From Edaphochlamys debaryana (Eukaryota; Chlorophyta; Chlorophyceae; Chlamydomonadales), in assembly GCA_016858145.1 (NCBI GenBank), contig JAEHOE010000189.1, positions 1 to 64,000 of the forward strand: DNA of 64,000 nt, written 5' to 3'. Positions 24,101 to 41,222 of this stretch are shown here, piece by piece. The position numbers and the translations under genes were made by a program. Every line of letters starts with the position of its first letter. Position 1 is the first letter of the stretch. The notes below the pieces were generated by a model that saw only the letters and a program-made list of their open reading frames with translations, did not search any database and had not been told where the DNA came from.

Positions 24101-27100
24101 GGCATTAGCAACATAGCCGGAAGGGCCCAAACCCACGCCGCCGCCCACTGACTCACTCAGTCGGTTGGGCGTTGGCCGAGGCCGTGCGCCCTGACACGCC
24201 GTGCCGTCGCTGTCGACCTAGCCACTTCGGACACCTCAATAACTTCTACTTTGACACACAGTCACCTAGTCGGGTCTAAATACCACTACACGCAACGTGC
24301 GACCCTAGGAAGCTAAAGCTGTCCTGCCAAACCAGTTCCGCTCCCAGACGGAGCACATGATAATCTTATGAACACTATGTACAGTCTATATATGCATGCT
24401 GCGGCTGCTCGGGAGGAGGGAGAGCACATGGTCAGGGACCTCCCTCGCTACCGCCGCTGGGCTACTCGGAGCCACACCAATGTCAACAACATGATAGCAG
24501 ATAGAGGGAGAACATACTGCTGAAGCCGGGAAGCGGGTGCACGGACCAACTTGATGGCCGGATGGCGCCATAGTTGCCGGGCTGGATACGCCAACACGTC
24601 AGGAGTCTCTACAAGTATACACCACGGTCGACTGAGGGCGTCGGGGCAGGTAAAGAGCTGAAGTCTCGCCAAGTCTCGTGCGATGGGTCTGCTTCGATCG
24701 TGCCGCGGAGGCCGCTTCCCTGTCAGGGAACGCACTAGAAGCCTAAATCAAAGCTGCTGCAGGGCACGGTGTCTGCCGGCGAGACGCTGCTGCCGGCGTG
24801 CGCATACCCACACGCACCTGACACCTTCCGCCGCCCCGCGCGTCATCACGTTAAGGGGGGCCATGCACGGAGGTCCTGCCTGACACACCATAACAATCCT
24901 ACGTCTACTGCTATCAACTTGCACGCGCGCTGCCTAGCTCCATGTCCGCGCGCGTGCCTACACACGAATCTCGCCTAATCAACTCGAGCCGCGAGGGGCG
25001 GGGGTCCTCGGGGATTCACGGCTCTGCTCACCCGCCTCGTTTACACTGCAAACGCTTGAGGGGGGTTCGCCATTGCTATCGTATAGCTTTCTTAAGGATG
25101 CGTGCAGACGTGTCGCGACACATATTGAGTAGGTACCTGCTTGCTCACGGCAGCTGCCGTGTGTGGGGGGAGTTGCGGGGGCACCGCCCCGGTGTCCTTA
25201 TGAACCCGCTGCGACACGTACTGCTCACCTTCTTCAATCCTACTCTCTATACCATAGATCTTGTCCTCGGACATTATTTGTGGAGGGAGCTGCAGAGCAG
25301 CAAGGCGTGCTTCGCTAAGGTGGGCTTGGCTGTATGCAACAGGGTTGGGTCGTCTTGCAAGGAGAACAGTGTATAGCGGGACAACAGGGACAATTTGTAG
25401 CGGGACTACACTTCTACTGTCAGCTGTTGAAAGGGCATCACATCGATGCGTGTAGCTTGCCGGCTTTGATGGGTTCTTGCAGCTTTACACCAGAGGCCTG
25501 AGGGAAAGGGACTTTGTGCGCCCCAGGGATGGAGGCGCTCTCAAATCAATGCGGTCCAGGGGTACGTCTACTTGTACTGCTGCGCAGTTATGCGCTGCCT
25601 TCACGCAATGCAGGCGTGGCACACACACGGGAGGGCACCGAGGACGAACGGTGCTGGAGGGGGCGCTGGCCTACTTGTCCCGTGGTGTCATGGGGCAAGC
25701 AAGCGCCCTCTAATGAGCCTGGTTAGGCTTATCATCCTCATCCTCATCCTCATCCTCATCCTCATCCTCATCCTCATCCTCATCCTCATCCTCATCCTCA
25801 TCCTCATCCTCATCCTCATCCTCATCCTCATCCTCATCCTCATCCTCATCCTCATCCTCATCCTCATCCTCATCCTCATCCTCATCCTCATCCTCATCCT
25901 CATCCCAGCCTTGGGCTGCTGTGGGCGCTCCGGTGAAGAGCGGCCATGATGGAGGCCCGTCCCTGTCACTAGCCACCTGCTGCGGGCTAGCATTGCCAGG
26001 GCTGGAGCTGCTGGGGACACGAGGCGGAGACGAAAGGGGGGCGCCACCGTACTGGGGACCTCGAGGGCTCCGGCACTTCGGGTTGCCTTGCCCAATTAAA
26101 GTACTGTCGAGGGGCTGGCGCCTGGTGTGAATGTGTGTGGGAGCAGGCGCCCTGCACAGCATTGCGAACGGTTTGCCGGCTGGCGCGTGTCCACTGTCGG
26201 CCTGTGCCCTTCTTTGGGTTCCGGGCCATGGTCCTTGGCTGGGTGGCCTGCCAAACTGCACGGCAGATCTCTTTGGGAGAGACAAAAGCTGCTAGCGTAC
26301 TGATCACCAGCTGCGCTGCCTGCTTAGGAGCAAGGCCAGAGGAGTGACGGGGCGGCCGTGGGAAACGGCTGTTGCGGCGGCTGGCACGCTCAGGCTGGTG
26401 CCGCTGCCGAGGACGGGGGCACGAGTACGCACATGCATCCGTTGGGAACCGGTTATGGGAGGCATGAGGCATGTGTCGTGCCCTTGGTTGCCGGTTGATT
26501 GGCCTGCGGTGGAAGGTTTTGTCTGGGGTTTTGTCCAAGCAGATGTTGCCAGTGGGACGCCTGTTGGCACGTGATGGGGCAACACTTGGTGCTGCGCACA
26601 CTGTGGGCTGCGAGGATGCGAAGAACACTTCTGCGGACGGCATGTCGACACAGGGTGTCTGCGGCGCTGAGTGCGGTGTGACATGCACAGGGGTGTGCGA
26701 GGCGTCAAGCATGTACACCTGCGTATGCGTTTGGGGAGAGTGGGGGCGCCGTGGGGCCCGCCATGAAGGGACTCGGTGTTGATGTTCATCGTATGGCTCT
26801 GCAGGGGAGATGGAGGTTTGCGGTTCTGTGTGCAATGCGGCTACGGCCGCGGTCAGTTGCTGCAAGTGCCGCATCATGGCGGCCTGCGTTGAGCGCAAGG
26901 CCTCCAGTTCTTGGGTGATGGGGCCCATAGGCTCTGCACTGTGGGATTGCCTTGGCCAAGGGGTTGGAGGACGAGCAGATGTGAGGTAAACCATGGGTGG
27001 TTCGTCAGAGCCATTGGATTTGGTGTCATCAGGAATGGGCGACGTTTGCGGCTGGTCTACCCTTGGAGATGCTCCCGGCCTGTCCTTCTTGTCGGCTCCT

Positions 27101-30100
27101 TTGAATATGGCGCTGGTGTCATGATACGTTGCCACCTCTATGGCCTGATCCAGGGAGCGGGGGCGATAGAGGTGCACGGCCTCTTGCATGTGTGGTGACA
27201 GGCCTCGAATGTAGGTCTGCATGTGGATTGTGTCTGCGTTGCCGTCGATCTTGAGCTGAGTAAGCAAGGAACGGTAACGGTCTGTATAGTCCCCCACACT
27301 CTCATCTTTGGCTTGATGACAATGGGCCAAGCGGTGATGCAAGATTGCGTCAGTAGTACCATATCTCTCTGCCAAGGCGTGACGGAAGTTGGGCCAAGTT
27401 GTCAAGCGCTGTGGGATGCCCTTTGCCCATGACGTGGCTTTGGGGTCCAAACGGCATCGAGCTGCTGCCAAGCGCTCCTCCTCTGACCAGCCATAGGCGT
27501 CACCATGCTGGTCTATCATATCAAGCCAGTCTGATGCGTCAACCTTTTGGGGCCTAAACAGAGGGATTGCCCGAAGTGATGACGGTTTAAGGCTGGGTGC
27601 CATGGTGGTGGTGGTGGTGCACATGCGATGGTTGACACGGAGTTGCCAAGCAATTGCAAGAGGGACGAGGGACGAGACAGAGGTGGGATGGTAGTGGCGT
27701 GACACGGGGTGAACTTGGTGCGCCTGCGGCGAGGGGCCTGCTAGGCTTTGCAAGACAGAGACGGGATGGTGTTGGTCTCGAAAGGGGCAGTGGCGTGCAA
27801 GCCTGTGTGGCGAGCAAAGGATGGCGTTCAACTTGCGTTGGTGAAGGGGAAGGCTAAAGGCTGCAAGGGTTGCAACGCTTTGCGATGCCTGAGGGGACGA
27901 TGGTACGTGCGCTTGTCGTGAGCAGAGCGCAGATGCCCGGATGAGGGCAGGTGATATGAACGAAGGGCGGAGTTGCGGAAGGGGATTGAACGATGGAGGG
28001 AGCGGAGGCTAGGCAATGCGCGGCGGAGCTGATGGACAATTGAGGGAGAGCGAGAGGCAAAGGTCGATCAATTGAGGGGAGAGGAATGCCGAGGGACTTC
28101 CAAGCCTGGGTTATCACGGAGGGATAAGGATGGGAGAAAAGAGCGGAGGCGATGTGAGATGCACGGAGGGGCTGCCTAACACGAAGGTGTTTACCAATGC
28201 GCGGAGGGGCTGCCTAACAAGTAGGTTATGACCAATGCGCGGAGGGGCTGAAGCTGAGACCAAAGCTGAAGCTGATTGCTGATTACCCGTGTATGCTGTT
28301 GCCAAAGGAGAGAGCGGAGACGAGTCCGGAGACGAAGTCCCGCTACCACAAACGCGTCACCCCTCCCAGCGCGTACCGACACGTATTTTTTTCGCGCAAT
28401 GATCGCTGCGCAGTCACCTATATTGGTGTCCTGCAAGGAGTCTGGTGCCTTATGACAGACGCAAGGGGGGTTTGGCGTGCCCTAGGACCGGCCGGGGTCT
28501 AACCGCTCGCACAGGGGGTGTATGGAGACACCACGCCCGTGCCTGGCAACTTCAGGGGTATCAGTTGAGTCCTGAGGGACGAGGGAAGGGGGCAGCGCAA
28601 GAGGGGGATGCGTGCCAAGATACAGCAAGGGCTGCTGTTAGGGTTATGAGCGAAAGCGCTGTGCGGAAGCGTTTAAGCGGAAGCGTTGATGAGCGGAAGC
28701 GTTAAGCGGAAGGGGTATGCGGAAGCGTTAAGCGGAAGTGTCAAGCGCTGACTGGGGAAGCCAGGGTGTTGGACAGTGAGCTGAAGTGACCTGCCACCAG
28801 CCGGGGGTGAGGCGGCTAAGGTGCCTGCCGGCCGCCGAGCTTTGAGTGGTGTGGGCTAGGGCAATGAGCTATGAATGAGCTACGGAATGCCAGTCAGCCA
28901 GACGGAGGCCACACACTGTTAAGCTAGTACTGTCAAGGATATACGGACAGTAAGGGTTGGTAGGGTAAGGGCAGCTGGATCAGGGCTGCGCGATAAGGCA
29001 AGTGGTATGTAAGCGTGCTCGGCTGCGGGGAAGCCTGGGGGCTAGTGGTGAAGGCTGGAGGGAGCTGGAGAGCGTGGAAGGGTATACGACCTTCACACGG
29101 GTAGGGGTGAGGCTGGAGTTGGCTTGGGCCTGAGTGGCGTAAGCCTGGGGGAAGAGGGGCGAAGGGGGCGGAGCCGAGGAGACACGCACGCTTTACAGTA
29201 CGACTGAGTGCCGGGCTCGATCGGGGATCCTCCCGTGAGCTTCTAAGGACCAACGTAATCGGGCAGCGTAACGAGGAGAAAATAGGGAAGTGATGATAGG
29301 ATTGAGGCAGAGGGACGTTATGCTGCTAGCTGCTGTACTAGAATGAATGCTGGGGGCCGGAGCTGCAGAGTTTTGGGAGTGCTTTGTCTTGATTGTGTCT
29401 TTGTGTCTTTTGTGTGTCTTAGGGAAATGGCCGGCCGGGGTCGCCTTTTATACTCCCCCGGCCGCTGCGGTGCCGTACGATAGGACGAGCAGGGCGGCCG
29501 CCACGTCGGAGCCACGTAGGCCCACGTCAGGCCACGTCCGCGCCACGTCAGGCCACGTATTCCGGCGCCGGGGCAACGTTGCACGCTCGTACATCCGGAA
29601 GGCCAACGGCTCGCTCCATTTGAATTATTGGATCCAGAGGCGGCGCTTCTAAGGACTATAGGCATTAGCAACATAGCCGGAAGGGCCCAAACCCACGCCG
29701 CCGCCCACTGACTCACTCAGTCGGTTGGGCGTTGGCCGAGGCCGTGCGCCCTGACACGCCGTGCCGTCGCTGTCGACCTAGCCACTTCGGACACCTCAAT
29801 AACTTCTACTTTGACACACAGTCACCTAGTCGGGTCTAAATACCACTACACGCAACGTGCGACCCTAGGAAGCTAAAGCTGTCCTGCCAAACCAGTTCCG
29901 CTCCCAGACGGAGCACATGATAATCTTATGAACACTATGTACAGTCTATATATGCATGCTGCGGCTGCTCGGGAGGAGGGAGAGCACATGGTCAGGGACC
30001 TCCCTCGCTACCGCCGCTGGGCTACTCGGAGCCACACCAATGTCAACAACATGATAGCAGATAGAGGGAGAACATACTGCTGAAGCCGGGAAGCGGGTGC

Positions 30101-31344
30101 ACGGACCAACTTGATGGCCGGATGGCGCCATAGTTGCCGGGCTGGATACGCCAACACGTCAGGAGTCTCTACAAGTATACACCACGGTCGACTGAGGGCG
30201 TCGGGGCAGGTAAAGAGCTGAAGTCTCGCCAAGTCTCGTGCGATGGGTCTGCTTCGATCGTGCCGCGGAGGCCGCTTCCCTGTCAGGGAACGCACTAGAA
30301 GCCTAAATCAAAGCTGCTGCAGGGCACGGTGTCTGCCGGCGAGACGCTGCTGCCGGCGTGCGCATACCCACACGCACCTGACACCTTCCGCCGCCCCGCG
30401 CGTCATCACGTTAAGGGGGGCCATGCACGGAGGTCCTGCCTGACACACCATAACAATCCTACGTCTACTGCTATCAACTTGCACGCGCGCTGCCTAGCTC
30501 CATGTCCGCGCGCGTGCCTACACACGAATCTCGCCTAATCAACTCGAGCCGCGAGGGGCGGGGGTCCTCGGGGATTCACGGCTCTGCTCACCCGCCTCGT
30601 TTACACTGCAAACGCTTGAGGGGGGTTCGCCATTGCTATCGTATAGCTTTCTTAAGGATGCGTGCAGACGTGTCGCGACACATATTGAGTAGGTACCTGC
30701 TTGCTCACGGCATCCTTCAAGTAAACTGCGGGGGGGGGGCCGGGCCGCCGATCGAGCGAGCGAGGGCCGCATTGGCACGAATCGAGAGACCCATTGCTGG
30801 GCCCCACGACCACGGCACAGCCAGCACCTAAGCCATGCGACTCACATATGCTATCAGAAGCGTGATCTTGGTCGGGGAGGGCGGTGAAGTTGTTCATAAC
30901 GGGGCAAGCTGCAAGGGGCAGAGGGTTAGAAGACATCAACGAGGTAAGGGCGGCGGGGCTAGCGGGGCACAGGACTCCGGCAGGGGTGTACATCCCCTGC
31001 CAACGGCCCGTCGCGCTAGGACTCCCTCGCTCACGTGTCGCCAGCAGGCGGCGCCTGGCGGTGGAGGCGTTGGCAGCTGCGGGGGGCGGAGCGACACGCG
31101 TTAGGGAAGCGGGACAGGGGGTGGCCGAAGAGAAAGAGAGAAACGCGGCCTTGCTGTTGCCTAGCTACGCAAGCTGCTACGCAAGCAGTCCAGCCGAAGC
31201 GAGCTAGCATCCCAGGGAGCGCGGCCGCGGCTCACCCCTGATGTGAGGCAGCCGAGAGGCGGAAGCCGCGGACACCGCGAGGAGCAGCGCCGCGAGCGCC
31301 AGGCGAAGCACGGCCATGCCCCGGAGGGCGCTGCCGCGCGCCAT
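1..31344 (-). CDS. Giant secreted HYR-repeat protein gene with PAN-like N-terminus, interrupted by a retrotransposon; 3' end beyond window
   Basis: A multi-exon gene read right to left. Exon 1 (31344-31236) encodes a signal peptide, exon 2 (30908-30846) and exon 3 (30725-30717 plus 22785-22621, split by a retrotransposon) encode a Cys-rich PAN/Apple-like domain, and exons 4-9 plus an array of 37 whole and one partial exons each encode one HYR domain of about 82 residues. Every intron falls after the first base of a codon (phase 1), so the exons are symmetric. At least 44 HYR domains are visible, giving over 3,600 residues, and the gene continues left of the window. HYR is an immunoglobulin-like extracellular adhesion fold, so a cell-surface or extracellular-matrix role is inferred. 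Three HYR exons carry frame-breaking indels (near 147-153, 15256-15263 and 20706-20720) and exon 3 holds a 7.9-kb insertion. The gene may therefore be a disrupted allele, or some indels may be sequence errors. The intron 18853-19729 contains no exon I can support. Confidence 0.8.
15071..15317 (-). CDS. HYR array exon with a one-base insertion
   Basis: This array exon is 247 bp instead of 246. The plus strand reads GGTGGTCCTCC where neighbours read GGTGGCCTCC (copies further left) or GGTGGTCTCC (the next four copies to the right). The extra base shifts the reading frame in the first third of the domain. It sits exactly at the site that separates the two subtypes and contains both alternative bases, so a consensus error at a mixed site is a serious possibility. 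Confidence 0.75.
19730..19975 (-). CDS. Divergent HYR exon (sixth after the PAN domain)
   Basis: An intact 246-bp phase-1 exon with a CAG acceptor at 19976-19978 and a GTGCGT donor just below 19730. It encodes a HYR domain beginning VDKVTPTF and ending SASFKVTTG, with the two conserved Cys. It is the exon nearest the tandem array but clearly differs from the array consensus, so the array was not copied from it recently. The 877-bp intron on its downstream side contains the truncated last array unit. Confidence 0.85.
20170..20412 (-). CDS. Divergent HYR exon (fifth)
   Basis: A 243-bp phase-1 exon encoding a HYR domain that starts VDQVKPNI and contains GTTTVNCTAKDASGN. The acceptor is GCATGCAG and the donor GTGGGT. 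It is one codon shorter than the 246-bp type and the frame is intact. Confidence 0.85.
20653..20899 (-). CDS. Divergent HYR exon (fourth), frame broken by 4-bp insertion
   Basis: The exon has good borders (acceptor CATGCAG, donor GTGGGT) but measures 247 bp where 243 is expected. On the plus strand GCAGTTAGTTGACGG replaces the GCAGTTGACGG of its neighbour, a 4-bp direct duplication near 20710. The frame reads a normal HYR N-terminal half to GTTTVN and then hits a stop. The second half resumes in another frame with KDDYANVATSSFRITTG. The exon is symmetric (phase 1-1), so skipping it would restore the protein frame. Confidence 0.75.
21205..21450 (-). CDS. Divergent HYR exon (third)
   Basis: An intact 246-bp phase-1 exon with acceptor CTGCAG and donor GTGAGT. 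The encoded domain starts VDKISPKF and contains GTTNVTCYASDHSGN, a typical HYR C-terminal strand pattern. Confidence 0.85.
21650..21889 (-). CDS. Divergent HYR exon (second)
   Basis: An intact 240-bp phase-1 exon, the shortest of the set, starting VDNIAPTF and ending TTTFRVTTG. It lacks the SRPGVVV segment of its neighbours and has DTAVTYQYPTATDNW instead, but keeps both Cys and the NTTVTCYAYD core. Confidence 0.85.
21953..22046. repeat. Minisatellite in a HYR-gene intron
   Basis: Four imperfect copies of a 22-24 bp unit built on CACATCACATGCAACACGACC lie in the 235-bp intron between the first and second HYR exons (21890-22124). No coding role is seen. Confidence 0.7.
22125..22370 (-). CDS. 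Divergent HYR exon (first)
   Basis: An intact 246-bp phase-1 exon that directly follows the PAN-like exon in transcript order. It starts VEYVKPTF instead of the usual VDK and contains GLTIGTCTATDYSGN, so the GTTTV strand is modified while both Cys are kept. The acceptor is CATGCAG and the donor GTGGGT. Confidence 0.82.
22621..22785 (-). CDS. PAN/Apple-like exon, 3' part, cut by the retrotransposon
   Basis: The reading frame encodes ETPAHLAGGCLNDANCRG, then YLKSAVLPYQSRYGICLYLR, and ends at a GTGAGT donor (22615-22620) in phase 1. The Cys spacing (GGC-4-NC ... GIC) and the YLKSA motif resemble PAN/Apple-type domains of algal surface proteins. The last four bases of this part (22782-22785, TCCT on the plus strand) are duplicated on the far side of the inserted element. 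Joined to 30717-30725, the exon would be 174 bp, a multiple of three and phase 1 at both ends. Confidence 0.78.
22782..22785. repeat. Target-site duplication, left copy (TCCT)
   Basis: TCCT directly precedes the TGCCGTG terminus of the retrotransposon and is repeated directly after its CACGGCA terminus at 30713-30716. Removing the element and one copy rejoins the host exon in frame, which supports this placement. Confidence 0.8.
22786..25152 (-). repeat. 3' LTR (left copy)
   Basis: A long terminal repeat of 2,367 bp; positions 22795-25152 match 28349-30712. It begins TGCCGTGTG on the plus strand and ends CTCACGGCA, so it has canonical TG...CA ends. It includes a cluster of GCGGAAGCGTTAA-like units at about 23096-23190 and repeated CCACGTCAGG words near 23947-24005. 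The first nine bases (TGCCGTGTG) are absent from the other LTR. Confidence 0.85.
25710..26285 (-). CDS. Hypothetical acidic-tailed frame overlapping the gag 3' end
   Basis: A 191-codon frame, offset from gag, overlaps the last ~300 bp of gag and ends in a long Asp-Glu repeat encoded by the hexanucleotide microsatellite, followed by DDKPNQAH and a stop. It could be reached by ribosomal frameshifting or may be only a shadow of gag. There is no family recognition, and I regard expression as doubtful. Confidence 0.2.
   Translation of the reverse strand: MSLPKRSAVQFGRPPSQGPWPGTQRRAQADSGHAPAGKPFAMLCRAPAPTHIHTRRQPLDSTLIGQGNPKCRSPRGPQYGGAPLSSPPRVPSSSSPGNASPQQVASDRDGPPSWPLFTGAPTAAQGWDEDEDEDEDEDEDEDEDEDEDEDEDEDEDEDEDEDEDEDEDEDEDEDEDEDEDEDEDDKPNQAH
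25731..25906. repeat. Hexanucleotide microsatellite (TCATCC)n, about 29 copies
   Basis: An almost perfect run of TCATCC on the plus strand inside the retrotransposon. Read on the minus strand in one frame it gives alternating Asp-Glu for nearly 60 residues, continuous with an open frame that overlaps the end of gag. In another frame it gives Met-Arg repeats. Confidence 0.95.
25987..27624 (-). CDS. gag: Retrotransposon Gag protein
   Basis: An open frame of up to 614 codons (first Met at 27831); the start at 27624 (MCTTTTTMAPS) fits better with the beginning of the conserved region. A Retrotrans_gag domain is visible: DASDWLDMIDQHGDAYGW, later WPNFRHALAERYG, then DYTDRYRSLLTQL and YIRGLSPHMQEAV. 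This is the capsid-like alpha-helical domain of Ty3/Gypsy elements. The C-terminal half is rich in Pro, His, Arg and Ser with no CCHC zinc knuckle that I can see. No pol follows; a short overlapping frame (26285-25710) leads into an Asp-Glu repeat. Gag would package element RNA while enzymes are supplied by a partner element. Confidence 0.85.
   Translation of the reverse strand: MCTTTTTMAPSLKPSSLRAIPLFRPQKVDASDWLDMIDQHGDAYGWSEEERLAAARCRLDPKATSWAKGIPQRLTTWPNFRHALAERYGTTDAILHHRLAHCHQAKDESVGDYTDRYRSLLTQLKIDGNADTIHMQTYIRGLSPHMQEAVHLYRPRSLDQAIEVATYHDTSAIFKGADKKDRPGASPRVDQPQTSPIPDDTKSNGSDEPPMVYLTSARPPTPWPRQSHSAEPMGPITQELEALRSTQAAMMRHLQQLTAAVAALHTEPQTSISPAEPYDEHQHRVPSWRAPRRPHSPQTHTQVYMLDASHTPVHVTPHSAPQTPCVDMPSAEVFFASSQPTVCAAPSVAPSRANRRPTGNICLDKTPDKTFHRRPINRQPRARHMPHASHNRFPTDACAYSCPRPRQRHQPERASRRNSRFPRPPRHSSGLAPKQAAQLVISTLAAFVSPKEICRAVWQATQPRTMARNPKKGTGRQWTRASRQTVRNAVQGACSHTHSHQAPAPRQYFNWARQPEVPEPSRSPVRWRPPFVSASCPQQLQPWQC
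28333..28348 (-). promoter_or_regulatory. Candidate primer-binding site of the retrotransposon
   Basis: Reading the minus strand, the 5' LTR ends ...CGTTTG at 28349 and is followed without a gap by TGGTAGCGGGACTTCG. A primer-binding site starts with TGG because it pairs with the CCA end of a tRNA. The matching tRNA would end in CCCGCTACCA; its identity is unknown to me. Confidence 0.45.
28349..30712 (-). repeat. 5' LTR (right copy)
   Basis: A 2,364-bp direct repeat of the left LTR. Differences seen are A/T at 23166 versus 28720, A/T at about 23266 versus 28820, and six extra bases at about 29625 (TTGAATTATTGG versus TTGAAG). It begins TGCCGTGAGC on the minus strand but lacks the final CACACGGCA that closes the other copy. 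Confidence 0.85.
29947..29953 (-). promoter_or_regulatory. Candidate TATA box in the 5' LTR
   Basis: The minus strand reads GCATGCATATATAGACTG here, about 760 bp into the 5' LTR and upstream of gag. This is the only strong TATA-like run I noticed in the LTR. The same sequence occurs in the left LTR at 24387-24393. Confidence 0.3.
30713..30725 (-). CDS. PAN/Apple-like exon, 5' part, including right target duplication (30713-30716)
   Basis: A CAG acceptor (30726-30728) preceded by a C-rich tract on the minus strand opens an exon reading TT TAC TTG AAG GA, that is (x)-Y-L-K-. The retrotransposon interrupts it after these 13 bases. Fused to the left part without one TCCT copy, the frame continues YLKETPAHLAGG. 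Together with exon 2 this gives DSIFYLKETP, a plausible start for the domain. Confidence 0.72.
30846..30908 (-). CDS. Exon 2 of the HYR gene, start of PAN-like domain
   Basis: A 63-bp phase-1 exon with a strong acceptor (CTAAC branch-like motif and pyrimidine tract before CTTGCAG) and a GTGAGT donor. It encodes CPVMNNFTALPDQDHASDSI, supplying the first Cys of the domain. The model is based on splice signals and phase only, so a transcript is needed to confirm it. Confidence 0.65.
31236..31344 (-). CDS. Exon 1 of the HYR gene: signal peptide
   Basis: ATG at 31344 opens MARGSALRGMAVLRLALA followed by ALLLAVSAASAS, a textbook signal peptide with a basic start, Leu/Ala-rich core and small residues before a likely cleavage site near SAS. 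The exon ends at a GTGAGC donor in phase 1, matching every other intron of the gene. An internal Met (GMAVLRL) could also serve as the start. Confidence 0.78.
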
Positions 31345-32028
31345 CACGCGCAGGTCTCGCCTAGCGAGCTAGCTAGCTGAAGAGTAGTCAGTAGGAAGAA
31401 GGCTAGCGCGCGAGGAGCGGTCGTGTGGCGGCGTGAGCTGCGCCCAGCGACGAAGAGGGGCAGCGGGAGACGGCGGGAGCGCGGAAGCAATATAACTTAG
31501 GTAGCGGTGATCACGCGCCGCGTTCGGCGAGAGTTTGAGCGGCTTGAGCCTGCGAGCCCGGCTTAAGTAGCCCCGGGATCGCCGCCGCCGGGGGCCTGCG
31601 CTGTGCGCCTCCAGGCCGAATTCCCGCCGCATGGGGGGCCGGTTTTGGCACGGTTTTGGCCGCGGTTTTACCGGCTCGACGTGGCCCCGGCACAGTCCAC
31701 AGCCTCCAAGCGCCAACTTGTGTTCCAGATTGTCAGCAGCATGCCTTGCAGGGCCCTTCGCCGCCGCAGCGTTTCTGGGCTTCTCAACCCTTGCCTCGCC
31801 TCCGGAACGCTGCAGCCCGCAACACCCCCACCTCCGCATCCTTTCCCAACGGGCGGGCCAGGGCGCCGTGCCGCATCGCTTCATCCTCGCACCGCGCACC
31901 GCGCTCCTCCTGCCGCTCCTGCCTCCTCAACTCTTGCCTCTCTTGCAAGTCCTCGAGGCCCCTCTCCTGGCATGCACCATCCTTGACGCCGTGCCCTCCC
32001 GTTCTGCCCCCGGGCATCCCAGGCCCCC
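31345..32028. other. Intergenic: HYR gene 5' flank and gyrase A 3' flank
   Basis: Both neighbours lie on the minus strand, so this stretch should hold the gyrase A 3' UTR and the HYR gene promoter. I see a weak TATA-like AGTTATATTGC on the minus strand near 31488, but no TGTAA polyadenylation signal for gyrase A and no convincing coding frame. Confidence 0.5.

Positions 32029-41222
<9,194 letters not shown>

Larger units (their letters stand above)
22786..30712 (-). mobile_element. Gag-only LTR retrotransposon (TR-GAG type), 7.9 kb, inserted in a host exon
   Basis: The element is bounded by TGCCGTG and CACGGCA (7-bp inverted ends) and by the 4-bp duplication TCCT. It has two long direct repeats (22786-25152 and 28349-30712) around a 3.2-kb interior. 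The only recognisable gene is a minus-strand gag with a Ty3/Gypsy-type Retrotrans_gag domain. I see no protease, reverse transcriptase, RNase H or integrase, so it must depend on another element. That matches the class called TR-GAG in plants. On the minus strand a candidate primer-binding site starts immediately after the 5' LTR. The two LTRs differ by about two substitutions and one 6-bp indel, so the insertion is young. Confidence 0.85.

Noticed and set aside
22786..25152. A stand-alone DNA transposon with TGCCGTG/CACGGCA inverted ends
   Set aside because: The 7-bp ends alone would fit, but the direct copy at 28349-30712, the gag between them and the outer target duplication fit an LTR retrotransposon better.
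25731..25949. Plus-strand Ile-Leu repeat peptide
   Set aside because: It is a frame of the hexanucleotide repeat on the strand opposite to gag, with no start context or conservation evidence.
22786..30712. A Helitron or Polinton capture of host DNA
   Set aside because: There are no helicase or polymerase genes, no CTRR end and no long inverted repeats; the direct LTRs and gag explain the structure.
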